Positions 29,301-38,103 of a stretch of DNA of 64,000 nt are shown one piece after another. The position numbers and the translations under genes are program-made. Origin of the DNA: Variovorax paradoxus (lineage in GTDB: Bacteria; Pseudomonadota; Gammaproteobacteria; Burkholderiales; Burkholderiaceae_C); assembly GCF_030815975.1 (NCBI RefSeq), contig NZ_JAUSXL010000002.1:496001-560000 (forward strand). Direction: 5' to 3'. Within the stretch, counting starts at the first letter, position 1. Every line of letters starts with the position of its first letter. The notes below the pieces were generated by a model, which was not told the DNA's origin, did no database searches, and was given only the letters and a program-made list of their open reading frames with translations.

Positions 29301-32300
29301 CTGGCCGTGGCAGCGGCGCGCTGGAGCGCCTATCCGGTGGCCGGGCCGCTGCTGTTCGTGGCCTGGGCGCTGGCGCCGTTCGCGGCCTGGTGGAGCAGCC
29401 GCGTCGATGCGCGGGTGCCCGATCCGCTCCGCGCCGAACAACGCAGCTACCTGGAGAAACTGGCGCACGACACCTGGCGCTTCTTCGAACACGTGGTCGG
29501 CCCGGAAGACAACCACCTGCCGCCCGACAACCTGCAGCTCGAGCCGCAGCCGACCATCGCCCACCGCACCTCGCCGACCAACATCGGCATGTACCTGCTG
29601 GCCGCTTGCTGCGCGCGCGAGTTCGGCTGGATCGACACCGCGGCGCTGCTCGCGCGCATCACCGCCACGCTCGACACCGTCGAGCGCATGCAGAAGCACC
29701 AGGGCCATCTCTTCAACTGGTACCACACACTGACGCTGCAGCTGCTGCCGCCGGCCTACGTGTCCAGCGTGGACAGCGGCAACTTCGCGGGCCACCTGGT
29801 GGCCGTGGCCCAGGCCTGCCGCACCTTCGCCGCGGAAGGCTGCCAGAGCCACGAGGAACCCGCGCTGGAGGCGCTGGCACAGCGCTGCGATGCGCTGCAT
29901 GCGGGCATGGATTTCAGCGGCCTCTACGACCCCAAGCGGCACCTGTTCCACATCGGCCTGCGCGTCGAGGAGAACGTGCTCGACGCGAGCTACTACGACC
30001 TGCTGGCTTCCGAGGCGCGCTTGCTGAGCTTCCTGGCGATTGCGAAGGGGGATGTACCCCGCCGCCACTGGATGGCGCTGGGCCGGCCGTTCCTGCTGGT
30101 GGGTTCCCAGCCCGGCCTCAAGTCGTGGTCCGGTTCGATGTTCGAGTACCTGATGCCGGCGCTGGTGATGTCCGAGCCCGCCGACGGCCTGCTGCAGGTG
30201 GCCAACGCCGCGGCCATCGCCGCGCAGCAGGCCTTCGGCCGTTCGCTGAAGCTGCCGTGGGGCGTTTCGGAGTCGGCCTACTTCGCGCAGGACCATTCGC
30301 TGGCCTACCAGTATTCGCCCTTCGGCGTGCCGCGCCTCGCGCTGCGCCGCACGCCGCCTACCGACCGCGTGGTGGCGCCCTATGCCAGCGCCATGGCCGC
30401 CGCGCTTGCGCCGGCCGCGGCGGTGGCCAACCTGGAACTGCTCGAATCGCTGGGCGCGCGCGGCGAGTTCGGCTTTCACGACGCGGTGGATTTCACCACC
30501 TCGCGCCAGGCCAATGGCCAGGACTTCACCGTGGTGCGCAACTTCATGGCGCATCACCAGGGCATGTCGCTGGTGGCGCTGTGCCATGTGCTGCGCACCG
30601 AGGCGCCGCGCCGCTGGTTCGGCAGCGCCGCGCTGGTGCAGGCGCACGAATCGCTGCTGCACGAGCGCACGCCACGGCAGATCATCGGCAGCGCCGACCC
30701 GCGCACGCCGCCCGAGCCCAGCCTGACCGAACTGGCGCCGCTGTTCCAGCCCCGCGCGGTGGACCCGACGGTGTCCGGCTTCCAGCCCACGCACTTGCTG
30801 TCGAACGGGCGCTACACGGTGGCCCTGCGCGCCAACGGCGCGGGCGTGAGCCGCTGGCATGCATTCAACGTGACCCGCTGGCGCGACGATCCGCTGCGCG
30901 ACAGCCACGGCACCTTCTTCTACCTGCGCAATATCGAACAGGACACAGGCCCGCACGAACTCGTCTCGCTCACCGCCCTGCCCGCGCCCGGCGCCGGCTG
31001 GACCTACCGCACGCGCTTTCTCGCCGAGCAGGTGCAGTTCGAAGCCGCCGGCGATGGCTTGCAGGTTCGCACCACGGTGCTGATCAGCCCCGAGGACGAC
31101 ACCGAACTGCGCAACATCACGCTGCACAACGCCGGCGAAGAGACCCGCACGCTCGAACTCGTCTCCTACTTCGAGCCGGTGCTGTCGTATCCCAAGGCCG
31201 ACGAGGCGCATCCGGCCTTCGCCAACCTGTTCGTCGAAGCGCGCTGGGAGCCTTCGTGGCGTGCGCTGCTGCTGACGCGCAAGCCGCGCCTGCACGGCGA
31301 CCCGGTGGTGGCCGCCGCGCACTTCCTCGCCTCGGTCGATGCCCATGTGCTTTCCGTCGACTGCATGACCGACCGGCGCGCCTTCATCGGGCGCAACCGC
31401 TCGCTCGCGAGCCCCGCGCTCGATGCGCAGCCGCTGGCGGCCGACGGTACGCCGGTGAACGGCCTCGACCCCATCGCATGCCTGCGCGTGCGCCTGTCGA
31501 TCGCACCGGGCGCCACCGCGCGCCTGAGCTTCGCCACCGCCGCCGACGAAAGCATCGAGGCGCTGATGCCCAGCATCGACCGCTATCTGGAGCCGATGCA
31601 CGTCGAGCGCGCCACGCGCATGGCCGCCACGCTGGCGCAGGTGCGGCTGCGCGACCTGAGCATCGCGCCCGCACAGACCTTTGCGCTGCAGGACCTGACG
31701 ACCATCCTCACCTACACCACGCCGCGCGTGATGAAGGACCGCGGCTTGGTCGACCTGCGGCAGATCTGGCGCTTCGGCATCTCGGGCGACAAGCCCATCG
31801 TGCTGGTCGCGATCCATTCGATGAACGGCATGGGGCTGGTCAACGCACTGCTGCGCGCGCAGCCCTGGTGGGGCTTCGGCGGCGTGGCCTGCGACCTGGT
31901 GGTGCTCAACAGCGAGCCGAACTCCTACCTGATGCCACTGCAGCGCGAGATCGAGGCCCTGCGCCTGCGCGTTGCGCACCAGACCCAGAACAGCTTTCCG
32001 CGCAACGACACGGCGGGCTTCTACCTGCTGCGCGACCACGAGGTGGCACCCTCGGAGAAAGCCGCGCTTTCGAAGCTGGCGCGCGTGGTGTTCACCGCCG
32101 ACGGGCGCTCGCTCGAGCTGCAGGTGGCGGCGCTGCACGAGGCGCGGGTCGACCCCGGCACGGACGCCGAGGCCCCGGCGGCATCGTCGCGTGCCGCCTT
32201 GCTGGCACGGCCCGCGGCGGCTTCTTCCGCGAAAGCGCCCACGGGGGGCTTCGATGCCGAGAGCGGCGAGTTCCGCTTCGAGGTCGACGCCGCCCACCGC

Positions 32301-34610
32301 ACCCCGCGCCCCTGGATCAACGTGATCGCCAACGCCGGCTTCGGCTTCCAGGTGTCCGAATGGGGCACCGGCTTCACCTGGGCCGGCAACAGCCGCATGC
32401 ACCAGGTCACGCCATGGTCGAACGACCCGGTGCAGGACCCGGCCTTCGAGCACTACCTGCTGCAGGACCTCGCCTCGGGCGCCCTGCTGCCGCTCACGCC
32501 GGCGGGCCAGGGTGCGGGGGATGGCGGCGACGTGCGCCACCGCGTGCGGCATGGCCAGGGCTACACGGTCTTCGAATGCCGGCAACGGGAGCTGGCCCTC
32601 GAGACCACCTTCTTCGCGGACCGCGACGATGCCGTCAAGCTGGTGCACGTGCGCGTGCACAACCAGGGCTCCGGCCCGCGGCGCCTGCGCGCCCTCGGCA
32701 TGGTCGAGTGGCAGCTCGGCGCCGCGCGCGGCGAACGGCGCACCATTCACTGCTGGAAGCCGGAAGACCAGCCCGCGGTCTTCGGGCAGCAGCGTGAATC
32801 GAGCACGGGCTTCGGCGGCAGCACGGCTTTCCTGCTGCTGGCGGGATTGCAAGGCGCGACGACGGGGGCCACGCAGTGGACCTGCGACCGCAACGAATTC
32901 TTCGCCGGGCGCGGCATCGTCGAAGTGCCCGACACGCTGGCGCGGCGCGCCGGCGGCGGGCTCGACGCCTGCGCGGCCATCGGCGGCGAATTGGTCGTTG
33001 GCGCCGGCGAAAGCGCCAGCTTCACCTTCGCGCTGGGCCACGCCGCCGACGCCGACGCGGCGCTGGCGCTCGCTCGCCGCTGGCGCCAGCGCGACGTGCC
33101 CGAAGCGCTGGCGCAGGCGCGCGGCTTCTGGGACGAGCTGCTGGGCCGCCTGCAGGTGCGCACGCCCGATCCGCTGTTCGATGCCATGGTCAACCGCTGG
33201 CTCATCTACCAGACGCTGGCCTGCCGGCTCTGGTCGAAGGCCGGCTTCTACCAGGCCGGGGGCGCCTTCGGCTTTCGCGACCAGCTGCAGGACGCGATGG
33301 CCTTCGCGCTCACCGATCCATCGCGGCTGCGTGCGCAGATCCTGGTCAATGCGGCGCGGCAGTTTCCCGAAGGCGACGTGCAGCACTGGTGGCACATGCC
33401 TGGCGGCGCCGGCGTGCGCACGCATTTTTCGGACGACCTGCTGTGGCTGCCCTTTGCGACGGCGCACTACGTCGAGGTGACCGGCGATGCAGCGCTGCTC
33501 GACCAGGTGGCAGGGTTCATCGAGGGCCCCGCGATTCCCGAGGGCGCCGAAGACGCCTACTACGCGCCGCAGCACAGCGGCCGCACGGCCACCGTGTTCG
33601 AGCACGGCGCGCTGGCCATCGACCGCAGCCTGAAGACCGGCGTGCACGGCCTGCCGCTGATGGGCACCGGCGACTGGAACGACGGCATGAACCGGGTCGG
33701 CCATGAAGGCCGCGGCGAATCGGTCTGGCTGGCGTGGTTCCTGTGCAGCGTGGTCGAGCATTTCGCGCCGATTGCGCAAGCGCGCGGCGAGCACGATCGG
33801 GCCGCGCGCTGGAACGAGGCCCGGCGCGGCTGGATCGCTGCGCTGCACGATGCCGGCTGGGACGGCGCCTGGTTCCGCCGCGCCTTCTTCGACAACGGCG
33901 CGCCGCTCGGTTCGTCGGCCAACGACGAGTGCCGCATCGACCTGATCGCGCAAGCGTGGTCGGTGCTCTCGGGCGCATCGGACGACGCCCACACCGGGCC
34001 CGCCATGGCCGCCGTCAAGAAGCATCTGCACGATGAGCCGGCCGGCCTGCTGCGCCTGTTGACGCCGCCCTTTGCCCACTCGGCCAACAATCCCGGCTAC
34101 ATCCAGGCCTACCCGCCCGGCGTGCGCGAGAACGGCGGACAGTATTCGCACGGCGCCGTGTGGGCGCTGATGGCGCAGGCACTGCAGGGCGACCATGAAG
34201 CGGCATGGCAAAGCTTCGAGGGCCTGAGCCCGGCGCACCGCGCGATGCATCCGCAGCGCGGGCCCGCCTACGAACTGGAGCCCTACGTGATGGCCGGCGA
34301 CATCTACGGCGCCGCGCCGTATGTCGGCCGCGGCGGCTGGAGCTGGTACACCGGCTCGGCCGCATGGCTGCACCGCGCCGCGGTCGAAACGCTGCTGGGC
34401 CTCTGCGTAAAAGGCCGCATGCTCTCGCTGACGCCGCGCGTGCCTGCGCACTGGCCGGGGTTCGAGATTGCGCTGCGGCTCGGGGAGCAGCGCCTGACAC
34501 TGCAATGGGGGACGCCCGATGCCGCCGGAACGCCCACGCACCATGCCGCCATCGGCGAATGGATCGACTGGCAGGCGCTGCCGGCCAATGCGGTGCTGCG
34601 GGTGGGTTAA
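26379..34610 (+). CDS. ndvB: Cyclic beta-1,2-glucan synthase, NdvB/Cgs type
   Basis: A 2,743-residue inner-membrane enzyme that builds, cyclises and trims periplasmic beta-1,2-glucan. Residues 1-430 are soluble. TM helices occur near 436-460 and 467-483, then a GT84 glycosyltransferase domain with TLDSDTG (about 650) and HRWVRGDW (about 799), and more TM helices near 839-880 and 963-1004. A glycoamylase-type domain follows (SPTNIGMYLLA at about 1064). The C-terminal half holds carbohydrate-binding modules and a GH94 phosphorylase domain with GTGDWNDGMN near 2428. The length suits Brucella and rhizobial Cgs. The start codon lies in a strong hairpin. Confidence 0.95.
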   Translation: MSAAFVVDRLADLSAYARTLLLAPHDPVAPPIRAELFGAQRFEQHGHSLARAQAVEHDPRRAREGAPFFPRVDENLESLRSAFDYIALISQSGRYVSPAAEWLLDNFHLVEAQLQQIHDGVPRSYYARLPKLATPPLAGLPRVYGIAWAYVAHTDSVLNKTLFTAFLNAYQDIDELTLGELWALPTTLRVVLLENLRRVAESIAENKVALEIAHAVWDAAPHLSTPDLDSLYRALQSHNLQDAYLTQLWQRLPVEHGENVPALVRWTEQHCPNGPALIGEAQNAQAAANLTVGNIITTLRMVGQVEWSDLIEPVSRSLRVLRELPSFADESELTRQQITHAMERVARDSGRSEREVARAVVRLAAAAPADDAGAGTGRCNRGDHGDRADGTAGYYLFGHGRAELITALQSEAAAGSAGRPPRILRPLRRRRGWRLPAYVLSIVLGTAWLLAAVANGLPQPRDWTTAAAMALLAWPLSEALIALAQRIMAESVRVQALPRLDFAAGIPERHRTLVVIPTLLSSPANTVQLAHRLELHWLANREAHAQFALLTDWADAPQASLPEDAPLLDDAIARIAALNAKYPAPAGAAPRFLLLHRPRSWSGTEERWMGWERKRGKLEMLMRLLATGDASGFLPLAPGQQLAPGRTPYVLTLDSDTGLPPGALRDLVSIAAHPLNAPEIDAQSRRVVAGFGILQPRIVTPFPMRSERSFFHWMFAGQCGLDPYGSGASDIYQDVFGSGSFTGKGLLNVRAVHAALDQRLPEGAVLSHDLLEGTVARCAMVSDVVLIEDHPHHSGVAASRVHRWVRGDWQLLPLLWRARHFGIDALGLWKMGDNLRRSLVVPASFALLVLVIFTQAMPLGWALAAVASALTLGPLLGALAGLVPTRRAIELRHFFDVGAVELLRAMAGAAWQFVQLAAQTRLLLDAMFLATWRLTVSRRHLLQWTTTAQAQAQSSQQLPPFLRNAALSSVLCLALAVAAARWSAYPVAGPLLFVAWALAPFAAWWSSRVDARVPDPLRAEQRSYLEKLAHDTWRFFEHVVGPEDNHLPPDNLQLEPQPTIAHRTSPTNIGMYLLAACCAREFGWIDTAALLARITATLDTVERMQKHQGHLFNWYHTLTLQLLPPAYVSSVDSGNFAGHLVAVAQACRTFAAEGCQSHEEPALEALAQRCDALHAGMDFSGLYDPKRHLFHIGLRVEENVLDASYYDLLASEARLLSFLAIAKGDVPRRHWMALGRPFLLVGSQPGLKSWSGSMFEYLMPALVMSEPADGLLQVANAAAIAAQQAFGRSLKLPWGVSESAYFAQDHSLAYQYSPFGVPRLALRRTPPTDRVVAPYASAMAAALAPAAAVANLELLESLGARGEFGFHDAVDFTTSRQANGQDFTVVRNFMAHHQGMSLVALCHVLRTEAPRRWFGSAALVQAHESLLHERTPRQIIGSADPRTPPEPSLTELAPLFQPRAVDPTVSGFQPTHLLSNGRYTVALRANGAGVSRWHAFNVTRWRDDPLRDSHGTFFYLRNIEQDTGPHELVSLTALPAPGAGWTYRTRFLAEQVQFEAAGDGLQVRTTVLISPEDDTELRNITLHNAGEETRTLELVSYFEPVLSYPKADEAHPAFANLFVEARWEPSWRALLLTRKPRLHGDPVVAAAHFLASVDAHVLSVDCMTDRRAFIGRNRSLASPALDAQPLAADGTPVNGLDPIACLRVRLSIAPGATARLSFATAADESIEALMPSIDRYLEPMHVERATRMAATLAQVRLRDLSIAPAQTFALQDLTTILTYTTPRVMKDRGLVDLRQIWRFGISGDKPIVLVAIHSMNGMGLVNALLRAQPWWGFGGVACDLVVLNSEPNSYLMPLQREIEALRLRVAHQTQNSFPRNDTAGFYLLRDHEVAPSEKAALSKLARVVFTADGRSLELQVAALHEARVDPGTDAEAPAASSRAALLARPAAASSAKAPTGGFDAESGEFRFEVDAAHRTPRPWINVIANAGFGFQVSEWGTGFTWAGNSRMHQVTPWSNDPVQDPAFEHYLLQDLASGALLPLTPAGQGAGDGGDVRHRVRHGQGYTVFECRQRELALETTFFADRDDAVKLVHVRVHNQGSGPRRLRALGMVEWQLGAARGERRTIHCWKPEDQPAVFGQQRESSTGFGGSTAFLLLAGLQGATTGATQWTCDRNEFFAGRGIVEVPDTLARRAGGGLDACAAIGGELVVGAGESASFTFALGHAADADAALALARRWRQRDVPEALAQARGFWDELLGRLQVRTPDPLFDAMVNRWLIYQTLACRLWSKAGFYQAGGAFGFRDQLQDAMAFALTDPSRLRAQILVNAARQFPEGDVQHWWHMPGGAGVRTHFSDDLLWLPFATAHYVEVTGDAALLDQVAGFIEGPAIPEGAEDAYYAPQHSGRTATVFEHGALAIDRSLKTGVHGLPLMGTGDWNDGMNRVGHEGRGESVWLAWFLCSVVEHFAPIAQARGEHDRAARWNEARRGWIAALHDAGWDGAWFRRAFFDNGAPLGSSANDECRIDLIAQAWSVLSGASDDAHTGPAMAAVKKHLHDEPAGLLRLLTPPFAHSANNPGYIQAYPPGVRENGGQYSHGAVWALMAQALQGDHEAAWQSFEGLSPAHRAMHPQRGPAYELEPYVMAGDIYGAAPYVGRGGWSWYTGSAAWLHRAAVETLLGLCVKGRMLSLTPRVPAHWPGFEIALRLGEQRLTLQWGTPDAAGTPTHHAAIGEWIDWQALPANAVLRVG

Positions 34611-34640
34611 GGTCCGCGAGCCGATTCCATCCTGATATCC

Positions 34641-35168
34641 ATGACCACCATCCAGTCCCGCCGCAAGCTCATCGTTTTCATCCTGCTGTGCGTGGCGGTC
34701 GCGGGGGCGCTGGTGCGGCATTACGCGGAGCGCGGCACGACCACGCGCGACATCGGCACGTTGCTGATGGTGCTGTGGGTGCCCATCATCGGCAACGTCA
34801 TTGCCTGGCTCATCGGCAAGCTGCCGCGGCGCGCGCCGCCGGCCGAGCCCGCCACCTTCGATGCCGCGCGTGCGTTCACGCCCCACCTTCGGGCCGAACT
34901 CACGCTGCGCCCGCCGGCACTGCCTTCGCACGACGTGCCGCTTGCCGCGGGGGAATACCGCTGCGCGCTGGTGATCGACAACGAAGGCTTCTCGGCCCGC
35001 TGGTTCGTGCCGCCGGGAGAAGTGCTCGCGCGGGGAAAGCCGCATGCGCTCGACATCGAGCTTCTGTCGCCGCAGACCGCCGTGGCGCGGTTTCCTGCGG
35101 GTGCGGTCTTTCGCGTGCTGGTGAGCGACTCCTTCATCGCCGACGGGCGGGTGCTGCCGGCGCCATAG
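34641..35168 (+). CDS. Hypothetical two-TM membrane protein
   Basis: A 175-residue protein I cannot place in a family. Two TM helices (KLIVFILLCVAVAGALV and IGTLLMVLWVPIIGNVIAWLIG) precede a soluble beta-rich domain (VPLAAGEYRCALVIDNEGFSARWFV, HALDIELLSPQTAVARF). It begins 30 bases after ndvB on the same strand and may be cotranscribed, so a role in the glucan system is possible but unproven. Confidence 0.7.
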   Translation: MTTIQSRRKLIVFILLCVAVAGALVRHYAERGTTTRDIGTLLMVLWVPIIGNVIAWLIGKLPRRAPPAEPATFDAARAFTPHLRAELTLRPPALPSHDVPLAAGEYRCALVIDNEGFSARWFVPPGEVLARGKPHALDIELLSPQTAVARFPAGAVFRVLVSDSFIADGRVLPAP

Positions 35169-35177
35169 CGAAGGCCG

Positions 35178-35193
35178 GGTGGCGATCGCCACC
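35178..35193. repeat. Perfect 16-base palindrome GGTGGCGATCGCCACC
   Basis: It lies ten bases after the two-TM gene stop and about 170 bases before the next MFS gene. It contains GCGATCGC. No T run follows, so it is not a standard terminator. It may be an operator or a chance GC palindrome. Nothing else stands out in the 197-base spacer. Confidence 0.35.
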
Positions 35194-35365
35194 ATCGCGG
35201 TGGCTCGAACGCGCACGCGATTGCAAAAAGGGTCGATTGTTCGCCCTGGGGAAACTGACTACTGCCGCCGGGCCCCTTTGTGGCGGACCTGTCCGCTCCG
35301 ACACTGGACAGCCTTTCGCAACAACGTGTCGGTGCGCGCTTGCCGACGCGGTCCAGGACCTTCCC

Positions 35366-36604
35366 ATGATGAATTCACCCAGCAGCAATCCCTGCGTCGA
35401 CGATCTTGCGCCCGAACCGGCCAAGACCACCCGCTCCGCCTGGCTGGCGGTCGGCTCGATCGCCGTCGGCACCTTTGCCATGGTCTCGACCGAGTTCATG
35501 CCGATCGGCCTGCTGACCGACATCGCGCGCGGCCTGAACGTGTCCGACGGCACGGCCGGCCTGATGATCACCATGCCCGGCGTGCTGGCCGCCTTTGCCG
35601 GCCCCGCGCTGATCGTGGCGTCGGGCAAGCTCGACCGGCGCACCGTGCTGATCGCGCTCACCACGCTCCTGATCGCCTCGAACCTGCTCGCCGCCTTTGC
35701 GCCCAACTTCGCCACCATGCTGGTCGCGCGCCTGATGCTCGGCCTGTGCGTGGGCGGCTTCTGGACCTTTGCGCCGGCCGCCGCCACGCAGCTGGTGCCG
35801 GACGCCTCCAAGGCGCGCGCCATGTCGCTGGTGCTGGCGGGCGTGTCCGCCGCCACCGTGCTGGGGGTGCCCGCCGGCTCGTTCCTGGGCACGCAGTTCG
35901 GCTGGCGCGCCTCGTTCGCGGTGACCGGCGCGCTTGCGGCCGCGGTGCTGCTGGTGCAGCTGTGGCTGCTGCCCGCCATACCGCCGGTGCGCGCCATCGG
36001 TGCGCGCGACCTGCTCACGCCGCTGACACGCCGCATGGCGCAGGTCGGGCTGCTCGCGGTGCTGTTCTTCATTGCCGGCCACTTCGCGGCCTACACCTAC
36101 CTGAAGCCGCTGCTGCAGCAGGTGTTCGGCCTGGCGCCGAACGCGGTCTCGACGCTGTTGCTGGTGTATGGCGCGGTCGGCTTCATCGGCACCTTCGTCG
36201 GCGGCAGCCTGGTGGCGCGCAGCGTGCGCGGCACGACGCTGCTGGCGGCGCTGATGCTCGCCACGGCACTGCTGCTGTCGACCATGATCGGCAGCGGCAT
36301 GGTGGCCGGCGCGGTGGTGGTGTTCATCTGGGGCGTGGCCTTCGGGTTGATCCCGGTGGCGCTCACCGGCTGGATGATGGAGGCCGTGCCCGACGCGCCC
36401 GAGGCCGGCCAGGCGCTGCTCGTGAGCGGCTTCCAGGTGGCGATCGCTTCCGGCGCGCTGATCGGCGGCGTGACGGTCGACAACTTCGGCATCTCGAGCA
36501 CGATGGTGCTGAGCGGCGTGCTGGTGCTGATTGCCGCGCTCATCGTCGGCACGCTGGGCCGCGCGCGCGGCGGCGCGGCGGCGCTGGCTACTTCGGCCGA
36601 ATAG
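35366..36604 (+). CDS. MFS transporter (DHA1 family, AraJ/PbuE/NepI-like)
   Basis: A 412-residue, 12-helix antiporter-type exporter. It shows the group signature FAMVSTEFMPIGLLTDIARGL at the start, then GKLDRRTVL (loop 2-3), and RLMLGLCVGGFWTFAPAAAT (motif C region). Relatives export purines, sugars or drugs. ATG 35366 is followed at once by a second ATG. Its 3' end overlaps the end of the convergent LysR gene by 17 bases. Confidence 0.88.
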   Translation: MMNSPSSNPCVDDLAPEPAKTTRSAWLAVGSIAVGTFAMVSTEFMPIGLLTDIARGLNVSDGTAGLMITMPGVLAAFAGPALIVASGKLDRRTVLIALTTLLIASNLLAAFAPNFATMLVARLMLGLCVGGFWTFAPAAATQLVPDASKARAMSLVLAGVSAATVLGVPAGSFLGTQFGWRASFAVTGALAAAVLLVQLWLLPAIPPVRAIGARDLLTPLTRRMAQVGLLAVLFFIAGHFAAYTYLKPLLQQVFGLAPNAVSTLLLVYGAVGFIGTFVGGSLVARSVRGTTLLAALMLATALLLSTMIGSGMVAGAVVVFIWGVAFGLIPVALTGWMMEAVPDAPEAGQALLVSGFQVAIASGALIGGVTVDNFGISSTMVLSGVLVLIAALIVGTLGRARGGAAALATSAE

Positions 36605-37526
36605 CGCGTCCGGGCCTTTTCCCCGCCGCGACGATCGCATCGAGCACCACGCGCAGGGCCTTGTTGACCGGCTTGTCGCGCCGGATGACCACGGCCAGCG
36701 TGCGGTGCATGCGGGGGTTCAGGCGGCTGATCTTCAGGCCCGGGTGCGCGCCGCGGCCCTCCATGGCCATGCGCGGCACGATGCCGTAGCCCAGCCCGGC
36801 GGCCACCATTTCCTTCATGGCCTCGACGCTGCCCAGCTCCATGACGGGCTGCGGCTGCAGGCCTTCGGCCGCGAACCAGCGGTCGACCAGCTTGCGCGTG
36901 TTGGCCGCGGGCTCGAACAGCACCAGCGGCAGCGCGGCCAGGTCGGCCGGCGCCACGCGCGCTTTCAGCGGCGCGAGATCGCTGCGGCCGATGGCGACGA
37001 ACTCGTCGTCGAGCACCTGCATCACGCTCAGCGAACGCCCCGCAGCCGGCAAGGTGACCAGCGCGAGATCGATGCTGTTCTCTTCCACCTTGCGCACCTG
37101 GTCGTCGGTATTGCCGGTGCTCACCACGATGCCGAGCGCCGGGAACTGCTCGCGCAGGCCGCGCAGCACGGCCGGCAGGAAATGCAGGCAGGCGGTGGCG
37201 CCGGTGCCCAGCCGGACCCGGCCCGTCACGCCGCTCGCATGGCCCGCCAGCGCATCGATGGCGTTCTCCACCGCGGTCTCGATGTGGTGGCTGTGCCGCA
37301 GCAGCTCCGCGCCCGCCGGCGTGGCCCTGGCGCGCTTGCCCACACGCTCGACCAGGCGCACCGCGAGCCTGCGCTCCAGCTGGCGGACCTGCAGGCTCAC
37401 CGCGGGCTGTGTAAGGCCGAGCCGGTCGGCGGCGGCCGAGAAGCTGCCGGTTTCGATCACCAGCCCGAAGGACTTGAGCTGGTCGAGGTTCAGTGTCTTG
37501 TTCAAAGTATTTCTTATGCCTTGCAT
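36588..37526 (-). CDS. LysR-family transcriptional regulator
   Basis: A 312-residue regulator. The N-terminal winged helix-turn-helix is clear (FGLVIETGSFSAAADRLGLT, QPAVSLQVRQLERRL), with a periplasmic-binding-like effector domain after residue 95. It is divergent from the GNAT gene across about 50 bases, so it probably controls that gene and the linked MFS gene, and perhaps itself. The inducer is unknown. Confidence 0.93.
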   Translation of the reverse strand: MQGIRNTLNKTLNLDQLKSFGLVIETGSFSAAADRLGLTQPAVSLQVRQLERRLAVRLVERVGKRARATPAGAELLRHSHHIETAVENAIDALAGHASGVTGRVRLGTGATACLHFLPAVLRGLREQFPALGIVVSTGNTDDQVRKVEENSIDLALVTLPAAGRSLSVMQVLDDEFVAIGRSDLAPLKARVAPADLAALPLVLFEPAANTRKLVDRWFAAEGLQPQPVMELGSVEAMKEMVAAGLGYGIVPRMAMEGRGAHPGLKISRLNPRMHRTLAVVIRRDKPVNKALRVVLDAIVAAGKRPGRAIRPK

Positions 37527-37575
37527 AGGTCAGCGAAGCTTCACTTATCGATCGTGCAGCGTCAAGATCCGGGCC

Positions 37576-38103
37576 ATGCCTTCGCCCATCCGAGCTTCCG
37601 CCGCCACCGTTGAAATCCTCGATGCCGAGCCGCACCACATGGCCTCGATCCAGGCCATCTACAGCCACTATGTGCTGCACGACCTGTGCTCCTTCGAGGA
37701 AGAAGTGCCCAGCGTCGATGAGATGCAGGCGCGCCGCGCCGACGTGCTTGCGCGCGGCCTCCCCTACCTCGTCGCGGTGAAGGATGGCGAAGTGGCCGGC
37801 TATGCCTATGCGAGCCCCTACCGCAGCCGTTCCGCCTACCGCCACACGGTGGAAGATTCGATCTATGTCGCAGCAGGCCTGCAGGGCCACGGCATCGGCC
37901 GGGCGCTGCTCCAGGAGGTGATCCGGCGCTGCACCGACGGCGGCTTCACGCAGATGGTGGCGGTGATCGGCAACAGCGCCAATGCCGGCTCGCAGCGCGT
38001 GCACCAGAGCCTCGGCTTCGAGACGGTGGGCGTGCTGCGCAACGTCGGCTTCAAGTTCGGGCAGTGGGTCGACACCGTGCTCATGCAGCGTGCGCTGCGC
38101 TGA
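37576..38103 (+). CDS. GNAT N-acetyltransferase, phosphinothricin acetyltransferase-like
   Basis: A 175-residue GNAT of the PAT/YwnH/MddA type that acetylates small amines such as phosphinothricin or methionine sulfone. Visible: IQAIYSHYVLHDLCSFEEE, then GYAYASPYRSRSAYRHTVEDS, the acetyl-CoA loop GLQGHGIGRALL and GSQRVHQSLGFETVG. ATG 37576 begins the family homology. The next gene overlaps its end. Confidence 0.9.
   Translation: MPSPIRASAATVEILDAEPHHMASIQAIYSHYVLHDLCSFEEEVPSVDEMQARRADVLARGLPYLVAVKDGEVAGYAYASPYRSRSAYRHTVEDSIYVAAGLQGHGIGRALLQEVIRRCTDGGFTQMVAVIGNSANAGSQRVHQSLGFETVGVLRNVGFKFGQWVDTVLMQRALR

Noticed and set aside
26229..35216. A 2,995-codon open frame on the minus strand, longer than ndvB itself
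   Set aside because: It is antisense to ndvB in the frame where high third-position GC removes stops. Its product is low-complexity Arg/Ala/Gly/His sequence without domains, and ndvB is clearly the gene.
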